From: Sphingobium bisphenolivorans
GTDB lineage: Bacteria; Pseudomonadota; Alphaproteobacteria; Sphingomonadales; Sphingomonadaceae
Direction: 5' to 3'
DNA length: 64,000 nucleotides
Assembly (NCBI RefSeq): GCF_000412635.1
Contig: NZ_ASTG01000007.1
Span: 106,042-170,041 of the forward strand
The notes under the pieces were generated by a model, which worked only from the letters and a program-made list of their open reading frames with translations, did no database searches and was not told the DNA's origin. This document shows positions 49,466 through 59,400 of this stretch, in pieces; position 1 is the first letter of the stretch; each line of letters begins with the position of its first letter. A program made the translations under genes and the position numbers.

Positions 49466-52400
49466 GCAAGCAGCCTGCCTATTTTGAGGTCGTGAGGCAT
49501 CGCTCCCAGAAGCGCTGGGAGCAGCTCGAAGCTGATCCCGAGCTTGCCGGTCCTTGGCACCAGCTTTTCAAGCAGGTGCAGAGCCCGCGGCATATTCTCT
49601 CGGAGCTCCTGCAGAATGCTGACGATGCCGGGGCGACGGAAGCGCATGCCCGGATCGATGGCGATGCCTTCGTCTTCGAGCACAATGGCGAGGATTTCAC
49701 CGAAGAGCACTTCGCCTCGCTGTGCCGGTTCGGTTATTCTAACAAACGCGCCCTGCACACGATCGGCTTCCGTGGCATCGGCTTCAAAAGCACGTTCAGC
49801 TTAGGCGACAAGGTAGAGCTCTATACTCCGACCCTCTCGGTGGGTTTTGATCGGACTCGCTTCACCGAGCCCTTCTGGATCGATCGAAAGAAGGCCACGA
49901 AAAGCGGGACCACTGTGCGTGTCGAAATTCTCGACCGGCACCGCAAGAACGAAGTTCAGAAGAACCTCCAAGATTGGACGAAGAGCCCTGTTTCGCTACT
50001 GTTCTTCAAGAACATTCGGAAGATCCGGATAGGCGACGAATTGATCCATTGGGTTTCGTGCGGCGAAGGCCCCGTCAAAGGATCGCAGTGGCTCGCGCAG
50101 CACGACAACCTTGATGAGAAGTTTCTGCTCGCACGATCCGAACCGGAAAACTTTCCGGCTGAGGCGCTGGACGAGATTCGTCAGGAGCGATTGCTGAGCA
50201 CCGAGCAGGAGATGGAGTTTCCACCCTGCCAGATTGAGATCGTCATTGGGGTCGAGGGCCGCCTGTTCGTCGTCTTGCCGACAGGTGTCGAGACTGACCT
50301 GCCCTTCGCGGTCAACGCTCCGTTTATCCAAGACCCGACGCGCTTCAAGATCAAGAGCCCGTCCACGTCACCAACCAATCGCTGGTTGCTCGAGAGGGCC
50401 GGCAAGCTGGCGGCCGACGTGCTCAAGAACTGGCTTCAGCGAGCCGACCTCCCGCTCGCTGAACGCGCCAGGGCCTATGACGCGATGCCGGACGTGGATC
50501 GCAAGAAGTCGTCACTCGACAGCGCCTGCGGAACTCTTGTCGAGGAAGCCTTCGAAAACGAAATTGCAGAAGCGGCGATCGCGCTGACCGAAGACGGACG
50601 CTGTGTGGAATCGCAGAACGCAGTGCTTCTTCCGCACGAAATCTACGATGTCTGGCCGCAGAAGCAGGCCATCGGCTTTTTCGATGAGGGCTCGCGACCG
50701 GCTATAGCGATGGCTGTTTCGGCAGATAATCTCGAGAAGCTGAAGCACTGGAATGTGATCGGCGAGATTGAACCTCAGGTCATCCTGAGGTGCCTACAGG
50801 AGCGCCATCTTCCTCAGCCAAAAGCTTGGCAGAACCTTCTCGCTTTGTGGGCGTATGTCGGCGGGCTGCTGCAGAGCTATCGCTACTTTGCCGATCGCTC
50901 GGCCCTCAAGATTGTGCCCGCGCAAGGCAAGTCGGTGCTCTTCAGTTCTTCAGAAGTCGTGCGCCTTGGTGAGCAGAAGATCGTTCCGTCTGAAGATGAT
51001 TGGCAGTTCCTCGGTGACCATCTGTCCGTCTTGAACCAGAATTGGCCGCGCTACCTCACCACTCAGAAGCGGGCTGCCGATACGAACAAGGACAACGCCC
51101 TCAAGCGGCAGGTCGAACGAGCCTCGCACGTTTTCGAAGAAATCGATCTCGATGAGCCGAGCGACACCGGCAAGGTCATCGACACCGTCGCGGCTTCCTT
51201 CTTCAACCGGAAAGGAGTGTCGCTCAGCGACTCCGTTCGACTGGCGCAGATTGCTGCCAAGCTCGGCGCACAGATCGACGACAATTTCAGGTTCGTCAGC
51301 CAGGATCGGCATTTCCGTTCGGTCGATGATATTGTCTTGTACGACGAGGATGGGTCACTCGATCTGCTGCTGCCCGAAGAATGGGCCGAGGAGCACCTCC
51401 TTCACGGCGACTATTCCAAAACCTTTGCGTCTTGCACCGCTGAGGAATGGCGAACCTGGGTAGCCAATGGCCGCTCTGGGCTCGGCAACTTTGTTCCGTT
51501 CGATGAGAAGCGGAAGTGGTTCTGGTCTACACGCGATGCGAAATCGGCGCTTAACACGAGGCGCTTCGCCGGACGTTTCGAACCCCGATATTCCAATCCG
51601 GACTTTTACCTTGATGATTGGGATTTCGAGGATGAGGTCTGGAGCCATTGGGAAGAGATTTCGGAAGAAATGCCGACGGTTTGGGCGCAGGTCGCCGAGC
51701 GGCTACTTGCTGCACCGCGCCAACTGTCAGCTCATCAGACCGGCGTACTGACCGAGCGAGCGTCGAACGGCCACACGCGGCGCGTCATCACGCGGGGACT
51801 TACCCCTGCCTGGGCGATGAGACTGGCTGACAAGCCATGTCTTCGCGATACGCATGGCACCAATAGGAAGCCCACCGAACTCCTGATGCGCGCGCCTGAA
51901 ACAGAAGCGCTTATGGATGTCGAGCCCTTCGTCCACAAGTCGCTCGATAGCGAAGCGACAAAACCATTGCTCAAGCTGATCGGCGTCTCCGACCAGCCGA
52001 CCGGGCCCGAAAAGCTGTTGGCGCGCCTGAGCGCGCTCGCAAGTTCGAAGACAGCTCCCGCGCACGAGGTCGAGAAGTGGTATCGGCGATTGGATCAACT
52101 GATCGATGGGTGCTCGACCGATATCTTCAAATCGATCTGCGCGGCGTTCCGGGTTGAACGACTGATCCTGACGGAGGCCGGAAAATGGGAAGGCTCTGAA
52201 GGCATATTCCTCAACGCCGGAGACGAAGAGATCCCCGATGCTCCTGTCATCAGGGCTTCCGTCCGTGACCTCACTCTCTGGCGCAAAATCGGTGTAGGAG
52301 ATCGTCCGACCGCCGACCTTATCATGCGGTGGTTGAGCAAGCTTGAGTCGGGCTCGGTGTTGTCTCCGGAAGATGTTCGCCGAGTGCGCGGACTGCTCCC

Positions 52401-53688
52401 AAGGTTTCCGGTTCGAATTTGGAACGAGTGTGCCCACTGGCTCAATCTTGCTGGCGAATGGGCTCCTGTCTCAGATCTGAAGTTTAGCCTTTCGATGCAG
52501 ACTCTGACCGCATTCGCCCATTTGCATCCATGGGTGAAGAAGCAGACGGCCGATCTTCGGCTGCTTCCGGTGGAAGTGGTCGAGGCCATGCCGTTCTCGC
52601 AGTTGCCACCGCTCTCGGCGCAAATCGATGAACGTCTGAAACTCGATCAGGTTGAGAATGGCAAGGGCGAGTCACGACCTTGGCTGCGAGAGCTCGGGCT
52701 CATGCTTATGCGCATCAAGCTAGACGATGGCGAGGAGACCGATAAGCTCCGCGCCCTTACCGCTCAACTCAGTGAGACGCTCTGGTATGGCTGCGCCGAA
52801 CTGGAGACGCTTCCATACATTGATGGCAAGCCCGCCGGGACTGCGCGGAGAGCTGACGTTCTGTGGATCGGTGAGTGCCTCTACGCAGAGCGCAAACCGC
52901 TCGCCAAACTGGCGAAGAGCGTAGCGCAGGAAATTGGCAAGGCTTTCCGGCGCGCTGACATCGTCGATGCCATAAAGCTGTGCTTCGATAGGGATGCGGC
53001 ATTCGTGCGCAGCTACATGGAGGAGAATTTCGAGCTTCTCCCCGAAGCTGAAGTGCCCAAGATTCAAAATCCGGTGCCCATCGATAAGGCTGTCACCGAA
53101 GCAGTTCCTGCTCGCGAACCTTCCCCCTCCATCCAAACAGATCAGCCCTTTGACGAGAATGAAACTGACAAGACACCTCCAGGCGCCAATTCAGAGCACA
53201 CGCATACTCAAGGGGTAAATGAAGACGTTGCCGAGATCGATGACACAGGTGAAATTTCAAACACTGTCGAGCCGGCAATCGTTCATCCTCGGAAACCGCG
53301 CGATGTGAAGCCGCACATCATGGAGCGTTTCGCTCTGTCACACGGGTTCCGCAAGGACGGTGACGGCTCATTCTTCAATGATAAGGGCTGCATGATCGGA
53401 AAAGCCAATGGCGCTTCTTTTCCCTGGGAGCAAAGGTCGCAAGATGGCGACCTAATCAAGCGCTATTGGCCAAAGGATCATTGCCTGGAGCGGGAGCCGC
53501 TCGAACTCGATGCGGTTATCTGGGGCATGCTCGAGCGCGGCGAAAACTATGTGCTCGTTCTCAACAATCCTGACGGAGACCCAATCGAAGTCTCCGGCGA
53601 CCACCTAATTCAACTCCGGGAGCGTGACGTGCTTGCACTTCATCCCGCCACCTACCGACTGGTTATCGAACATGACAAAGACCTATAA
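49462..53688 (+). CDS. large sacsin/Hsp90-like (GHKL) ATPase of the defence operon
   Basis: A 1408-residue protein starting at a GTG that overlaps the helicase stop. Residues 40-210 form a GHKL ATP-binding module of the sacsin type: N-box ELLQNADDAGA (Glu48, Asn52, Asp55), FEHNGEDF at 72-79 in place of the usual DxGxG, and GFRGIGFKS at 102-110. The rest has no motif I recognise. A Pro/Thr/Glu-rich linker (about 1215-1275) separates a C-terminal domain (about 1285-1400, with GSFFNDKGCMIGKANGASFPWEQ). The 17-base overlap with the methylase gene indicates coupling. Function is unknown; conformational sensing or a chaperone-like role is inference. Confidence 0.82.
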   Translation: MSKQPAYFEVVRHRSQKRWEQLEADPELAGPWHQLFKQVQSPRHILSELLQNADDAGATEAHARIDGDAFVFEHNGEDFTEEHFASLCRFGYSNKRALHTIGFRGIGFKSTFSLGDKVELYTPTLSVGFDRTRFTEPFWIDRKKATKSGTTVRVEILDRHRKNEVQKNLQDWTKSPVSLLFFKNIRKIRIGDELIHWVSCGEGPVKGSQWLAQHDNLDEKFLLARSEPENFPAEALDEIRQERLLSTEQEMEFPPCQIEIVIGVEGRLFVVLPTGVETDLPFAVNAPFIQDPTRFKIKSPSTSPTNRWLLERAGKLAADVLKNWLQRADLPLAERARAYDAMPDVDRKKSSLDSACGTLVEEAFENEIAEAAIALTEDGRCVESQNAVLLPHEIYDVWPQKQAIGFFDEGSRPAIAMAVSADNLEKLKHWNVIGEIEPQVILRCLQERHLPQPKAWQNLLALWAYVGGLLQSYRYFADRSALKIVPAQGKSVLFSSSEVVRLGEQKIVPSEDDWQFLGDHLSVLNQNWPRYLTTQKRAADTNKDNALKRQVERASHVFEEIDLDEPSDTGKVIDTVAASFFNRKGVSLSDSVRLAQIAAKLGAQIDDNFRFVSQDRHFRSVDDIVLYDEDGSLDLLLPEEWAEEHLLHGDYSKTFASCTAEEWRTWVANGRSGLGNFVPFDEKRKWFWSTRDAKSALNTRRFAGRFEPRYSNPDFYLDDWDFEDEVWSHWEEISEEMPTVWAQVAERLLAAPRQLSAHQTGVLTERASNGHTRRVITRGLTPAWAMRLADKPCLRDTHGTNRKPTELLMRAPETEALMDVEPFVHKSLDSEATKPLLKLIGVSDQPTGPEKLLARLSALASSKTAPAHEVEKWYRRLDQLIDGCSTDIFKSICAAFRVERLILTEAGKWEGSEGIFLNAGDEEIPDAPVIRASVRDLTLWRKIGVGDRPTADLIMRWLSKLESGSVLSPEDVRRVRGLLPRFPVRIWNECAHWLNLAGEWAPVSDLKFSLSMQTLTAFAHLHPWVKKQTADLRLLPVEVVEAMPFSQLPPLSAQIDERLKLDQVENGKGESRPWLRELGLMLMRIKLDDGEETDKLRALTAQLSETLWYGCAELETLPYIDGKPAGTARRADVLWIGECLYAERKPLAKLAKSVAQEIGKAFRRADIVDAIKLCFDRDAAFVRSYMEENFELLPEAEVPKIQNPVPIDKAVTEAVPAREPSPSIQTDQPFDENETDKTPPGANSEHTHTQGVNEDVAEIDDTGEISNTVEPAIVHPRKPRDVKPHIMERFALSHGFRKDGDGSFFNDKGCMIGKANGASFPWEQRSQDGDLIKRYWPKDHCLEREPLELDAVIWGMLERGENYVLVLNNPDGDPIEVSGDHLIQLRERDVLALHPATYRLVIEHDKDL

Positions 53689-56470
53689 AAAGAAGCTCAT
53701 AGAAGTCGCGATCCCGCTCGAGGCTATCAACGAGGCTTCGGTGCGCGAGAAATCGATCCGCCACGGACACCCGTCGACACTGCACCTTTGGTGGGCGCGC
53801 CGCCCGTTAGCTGCGTGTCGAGCTGTCTTGTTCGCTCAATTGGTAGATGATCCGTCGAGCAACCCCGACGAATTTCCGACGCACGAGGCCCAGGAAGCTG
53901 AGCGCAAGCGACTGTTCGGCATCATCGAGGAACTTGTGAAGTGGGAGAATTCGACGAACGAAGAGGTCCTCGAAAAAGCACGGACAGAGATACGTAAGAG
54001 CTGCGGTGGCGAACTTCCCCCCGTCTACGACCCTTTCTCCGGTGGCGGTTCCATCCCTCTGGAGGCCCAAAGGCTGGGGTTGCCCGCTTATGGCTCCGAC
54101 CTAAATCCCGTCGCGGTGATGATCGGCAAAGCGATGATCGAGATCCCGCCCAGATTTAAGGATAAGCAGCCCATCCACCCCGGCCCGAAGGAGCGACAAT
54201 TTTATCGCAACGCCGAAGGGCTGGCTGAGGATGTGCAATACTACGGTGAGTGGATGCGCGAAAGGGCGCAGCAGCGAATTGGGCACCTGTATCCTCAGGT
54301 GGACCTGCCGCAGGAATATGGCGGTGGCAAAACAACTGTAATCGCATGGATTTGGTCTCGGACAGTGCCGAGCCCAGACCCTGCGTACTCTGATGTCCAG
54401 GTTCCGATTGCGTCGAGTTTCTTGCTTAGTTCGAAAGCAGGTCAGGAGGCATGGATTGAACCGCTGATCGATCGACAAGCTAAGATCATTAGATATGTAA
54501 TCCGCCATGGCGGCACAAAGGCCGAACTCGCTGATGCGAAAGAAGGCACAAAGGCGGGTCGCGGCGCGAATTTTCGTTGTCTGATTTCACAAACCGCTAT
54601 CACACCTGACTATGTCAAGCGGATGGGCCGCGAAGGCAAGATGGGTCAGAGGCTGATCGCGATCGTTGCCGATGGTAAGCGCTCTAGGGCGTTCATTGCA
54701 CCGACAATTGAACATGAACGCCTAGCTCTCTCGGTCACACCCGACTGGGAGCCGGAAACCAGCCTGCCAAATGATCCCCGGAATTTTTGGACCGTGGACT
54801 ATGGGCTTACAACTTTCGGCGATTTGTTTACTGACCGACAGCTCGTAGCGCTAAACACGTTCAGCGAACTTGTGCATGAAGCGCGTGCTCAGATTGAGAT
54901 CGATGCGCTCGCGTCAGGCCTTCTTCCCGAGCCCACTTTCCTACGCGACGGTGGAAGGGGAGCGAAAGCTTATGCTGAGGCAGTAAGCGTCTATCTGGGG
55001 TTTGGAGTAAGCAGACTCTCAGACATCCAGAACTCACTTTGCCGATGGGAATCTTCGAAAACTCAAGTTCGAAACCTCTTCGGACGCCAGTCAATACCGA
55101 TGATGTATGACTTTGGGGAAAATAATGTATTCGGAGATGCTGCAGGAGATTTTCGGACAAGCCTTGGAAGTATCGTTAAGGTAATTGATCGATTTTGCCC
55201 TAAAGGTGAAGGATTTGAAATTAATCACGATGCCCAGACAGTGGTACTACCAGAAAATTCCGTGATATCTTGTGATCCCCCATACTATGATAATATCGGA
55301 TATGCAGATCTCTCAGATTTCTTTTTCTGCTGGATGAAGCCAGCCATTCGCCCAGTTTATCCCGATCTATTCGGCGTCTTGGCCACGCCGAAGGCAGAGG
55401 AACTTGTTGCCACACCATACCGGCACGGGGGCAAGGAAGCTGCAGAGACCTTCTTCCTTAATGGCATGACAAAAGCCATTGCCAACATGGCGCGTCAAAC
55501 CACCGGCGATTTTCCTGCTACGATCTACTATGCGTTTAAGCAGAGTGAAATTGACAAGGAAGGTATCAGCTCAACTGGTTGGGCTACATTTCTGCAAGCA
55601 GTAGTTGAGGCCGGTTATGCGGTTGTGGGGACTTGGCCAATGCGTACGGAAATGGCGAACCGTATGATCGCCTCGGGCACCAATGCCTTGGCAAATTCTG
55701 TCGTACTAGTTTGCCGAAAAAAGGGAGCCTCTGCTGAAACCGTAACGCGTGCGGAATTTATCCGTGCACTGAAACGCGAACTCCCATCTGCAATTGCCGA
55801 GCTCCAGGCAGTTAATATCGCCCCAGCAGACATGCCGCAATCTGCTATTGGCCCCGGTATGGGTGTGTTTTCCCGTTACAAGAATGTGCTCGAGGCAGAT
55901 GACAGTCCGATGGCTGTTAAGACCGCGCTGCAACTGATCAACGCTGAACTCGACGAATATCTTGGTGGCATCCAGGGTGAGTTTGATCCTGACACTAGAT
56001 TCGCCATCACTTGGTTTGAGCAACATGGAATGAAAGCCGGCGAATACGGCTCTGCAGACAATTTGGCCCGTGCCCGCGGAATATCCGTCGATAGCGTGAA
56101 GCATGCCGGAATCGTCGAGAGCGCAGCAGGCAAGGTGCGTTTGCTTTCGCGCGAGGAACTGGATGAAGAATGGGAACCGTCCAACGATGATCATCTCACC
56201 ATTTGGGAATGTCTCCAGCACCTCGTCCGCTTTCACGAAAAGGATGGGCTCTCCTGGGAAACCATTCGCCTTATGCGCATGATTGGCGAAAAAGCAGAGG
56301 CGGCGAAGGACCTCGCCTATTGCCTCTACGACATCAGCGCGAACAAGCGGAAGGATGCCAAAGAGGCGACCGCTTACAACGCGATCATTGCCGACTGGAC
56401 CGAGCTGAGTCGCGAAGCCGCGAAAATCCACGATACTCGCCGCGACGGCCAAGCAGCATTCGATCTTTAA
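53672..56470 (+). CDS. DUF1156 DNA methyltransferase of the defence operon
   Basis: A 932-residue protein. The N-terminal DUF1156 block (KKLIEVAIPLEAINEAS, HPSTLHLWWARRPLAACRAV) covers residues 5-60. Motif I is VYDPFSGGGSIPLEAQRLG (about residue 119) and motif IV SCDPPYYDNIGYADLSDFF (about 533), giving an amino-methyltransferase (N6-adenine or N4-cytosine) active site. The start ATG at 53672 lies inside the end of the GHKL gene. It likely marks host DNA so that the helicase/ATPase partners act only on foreign DNA. The middle third is visibly more AT-rich than its flanks. Confidence 0.9.
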   Translation: MTKTYKKKLIEVAIPLEAINEASVREKSIRHGHPSTLHLWWARRPLAACRAVLFAQLVDDPSSNPDEFPTHEAQEAERKRLFGIIEELVKWENSTNEEVLEKARTEIRKSCGGELPPVYDPFSGGGSIPLEAQRLGLPAYGSDLNPVAVMIGKAMIEIPPRFKDKQPIHPGPKERQFYRNAEGLAEDVQYYGEWMRERAQQRIGHLYPQVDLPQEYGGGKTTVIAWIWSRTVPSPDPAYSDVQVPIASSFLLSSKAGQEAWIEPLIDRQAKIIRYVIRHGGTKAELADAKEGTKAGRGANFRCLISQTAITPDYVKRMGREGKMGQRLIAIVADGKRSRAFIAPTIEHERLALSVTPDWEPETSLPNDPRNFWTVDYGLTTFGDLFTDRQLVALNTFSELVHEARAQIEIDALASGLLPEPTFLRDGGRGAKAYAEAVSVYLGFGVSRLSDIQNSLCRWESSKTQVRNLFGRQSIPMMYDFGENNVFGDAAGDFRTSLGSIVKVIDRFCPKGEGFEINHDAQTVVLPENSVISCDPPYYDNIGYADLSDFFFCWMKPAIRPVYPDLFGVLATPKAEELVATPYRHGGKEAAETFFLNGMTKAIANMARQTTGDFPATIYYAFKQSEIDKEGISSTGWATFLQAVVEAGYAVVGTWPMRTEMANRMIASGTNALANSVVLVCRKKGASAETVTRAEFIRALKRELPSAIAELQAVNIAPADMPQSAIGPGMGVFSRYKNVLEADDSPMAVKTALQLINAELDEYLGGIQGEFDPDTRFAITWFEQHGMKAGEYGSADNLARARGISVDSVKHAGIVESAAGKVRLLSREELDEEWEPSNDDHLTIWECLQHLVRFHEKDGLSWETIRLMRMIGEKAEAAKDLAYCLYDISANKRKDAKEATAYNAIIADWTELSREAAKIHDTRRDGQAAFDL

Positions 56471-56481
56471 GGTAAGCGACA

Positions 56482-59400
56482 ATGGCAAAAAGCACCCGTC
56501 AGTATGTATTTGAAGGCATGGAGCTTCTCCCAGAGGCCCTCATTCCCTTCGTTGAAAAGCGCCTCGAAAGTTCGCTGAAAGGGCATTGGCAGCTTGAAGT
56601 CGTCGACCGCGTCAACGGTCTGAAGCCGAATTCAAAGGGCGATGTGGCCTGGGATCAAGCTTCTTTGCTCAAGACCATGATGTTTATGTGGAAGGACGCT
56701 TTCGCCACAGTCCTTGGCCATCCTGAGCGTTCTTATGTCTCGGAGCTGCTCGATGTGCGGAACAAGCTGTCGCATAACGAGACCTTTACTTACGACGATG
56801 CCGAACGCGCACTCGACACAATGCGGCGGCTAATGGAAGCGATCAGCGCCGGAGAGACCGCAGCAGAGATCTCGAAGATGCGGGAGACAATCCTGCGCAC
56901 CAAATATGCCGAGCTGCAGCGCAATGAGGAGCGGCGGAAAACGCAGCGTCTCAATATCTCTGTTGAGACGGTCGCAGGCTTGCTCCCTTGGCGTGAAGTC
57001 GTCGAACCCCACCAGGACGTAGCGACCGGCGAATTCCTGCAAGCCGAGTTCGCCGCCGATCTCGGCAAGGTGCACGCAGGCAGTGCACCTTCGGAATATA
57101 GCAATCCGAAGGAATTTTTCAGCCGCACATATTTGACGGAAGGATTGAGCACCCTCTTGGCCGGCGCAGCCAAGCGACTATCCCAAAACGGTGGCGATCC
57201 GGTCGTCGAACTGCAGACGAACTTCGGCGGTGGCAAGACGCACTCGATGCTCGCGCTTTACCACATGGCCGGCGAAACCCCTGCTCAAGATTTGCCTGGT
57301 CTGGATCAGCTTCTGTCTAATAGCGAGCTCACCGTACCTACGAAGGTCAATCGTGCGGTCCTAGTTGGAACGTCTCGTGGCCCTCAGGATGTTTTGAAGG
57401 TCGAAGGCGGTCGTGAAATTCGCACCACCTGGGGCGAGCTTGCCTGGCAATTGGGCGGTGCCGAAGCTTTCGATATGGTCGCCGACAACGACGCGAACGG
57501 CATTGCGCCGGGATCGAACTTGCTCGAGGCGATCTTCAAGAAATGCGCCCCGTGTCTGATCCTGATCGATGAATGGGTCGCCTACCTCCGCCAGATATAC
57601 AAGGTTGAGGGCTTGCCCTCGGGTTCATTCGACGCAAACCTCTCCTTCGTCCAGTCTCTGACAGAAGCGGTGAAGGCGAGCCCTGGTACGCTCCTTGTGG
57701 CTTCGCTTCCCGCATCTCAAATCGAAGTTGGGGGCGAAGGCGGTCAAGAAGCACTGGCGCGCCTCAAGCAAACGTTTTCGCGCGTCGAATCCTCGTGGCG
57801 GCCAGCCTCGCAAGAGGAGAGCTACGAAATTGTGCGTCGCCGGCTTTTCAAGGAGATCCCCGGCGATAGGCATCATCACAAGGACAACACCCTCAAGCAA
57901 TTTGCGAAGCTGTATCGGGAGAATTCGAACGACTTCCCTCAGGGATGCTCGGATGAGGACTATCGCCGCAAGCTCGAGAAGGCTTACCCCATCCACCCCG
58001 AACTGTTCGACCTACTTTATACAAGCTGGGGTGCGCTCGAAAAATTCCAACGCACGCGCGGCGTGCTGCGGCTGATGGCACAGGTCATCCACGAACTTTG
58101 GATGAGCAGCGATCCTTCGGTCATGATCATGCCAGGCAACGTGGCCATAAGTTCGTCGCGGGTCGAACCCGAGCTTTTGCACTACCTCGACGTCAACTGG
58201 CAGTCGATCATCGCTGGCGACGTCGATGGTGCCAGCTCGACACCGTACAAGATCGATCAATCCGCACCCAACCTCAACCGGTACTCGGCAACTCGGCGCG
58301 TGGCGCGAGCTGTCTTCATGGGCTCTGCGCCTACTTATCGGGAAGAGAACCGAGGTCTCGACGACAAGCAGATCAACCTCGGCGTTGTTCAGCCGGGGGA
58401 GCGACCAGCAATCTTCGGTGATGCGCTGCGGCGACTGACGAACCAGGCCAAATTCATGCACAGCGATCTCGGTCGTTACTGGTATTCGATGTCCGCAAGC
58501 CTCAACCGCCTCGCAGCTGATCGCGCCGGCCAGCTGGAAGACGCGCTGATCTTGGTCACGATCGATCAGGAACTCACCAAGTACGTCAATGGCATCGCGG
58601 ACCGGGGGCACTTCGATGCTGTCCAGGTCGCACCAGCATCATCTGCCGAAGTGCCCGACGAAGCGGGCGGCGTTCGGGCAGTCGTGCTAGGTGTGTCTCA
58701 TGCTCACAACGGGCGCGAAGGGTCCGATGCCCAGATAGAAGCCAAGGACATCTTGATGCAGCGCGGTTCGACACCGCGCGTTTATCGTAACACCTTAGTG
58801 TTTCTGAGTGCGGAAGCGCGGCAACTCGACGGGCTTAAGGACGCAGTCCGGTCGGCACTTGCATGGGAGTCCATCGTCAAGGACGACAAACGCCTCGACC
58901 TAAAAAAGAGCGACATCGCGCTCGCGGAAGCGAAGCTTTCCGAAGTCAAGGACACGATGAAGACCAGGCTTCGCGAATGCTGGTGCTACCTGATCTACCC
59001 ACATCAGCAAGATGCGCAGTCGGACGTTGAATGGTCTTCGAGCAAGATTCCGGCTCAAGATGGGCTCTTGTCCAGAGCCAGCAAGAAACTCGCGAGCGAT
59101 GAAGGACTCTTGCCTGATTTGGGTCCTACAAGGCTCGATCGCGATCTGCAGCGCTATATCTGGAACGGCAAATCGCACCTCCCCCTAAGGGACTTGTGGG
59201 AGTATCTGAACCGGTACACCTACCTTCCAAGGCTCAAGGACCAATCCGTTCTCGTCAAAGCCGTCCAAGCGGCTGTCTCGGGGATGCTCCCTGGTCCGTT
59301 TGCCTACGCTGAGAAGTGGGACGAAAGCACTGGGAGCTATCTCGGCCTCCTGATTGATAAGGCTGTGGGCCCACACATCGTCGTGGATCGCGACAGCGTC

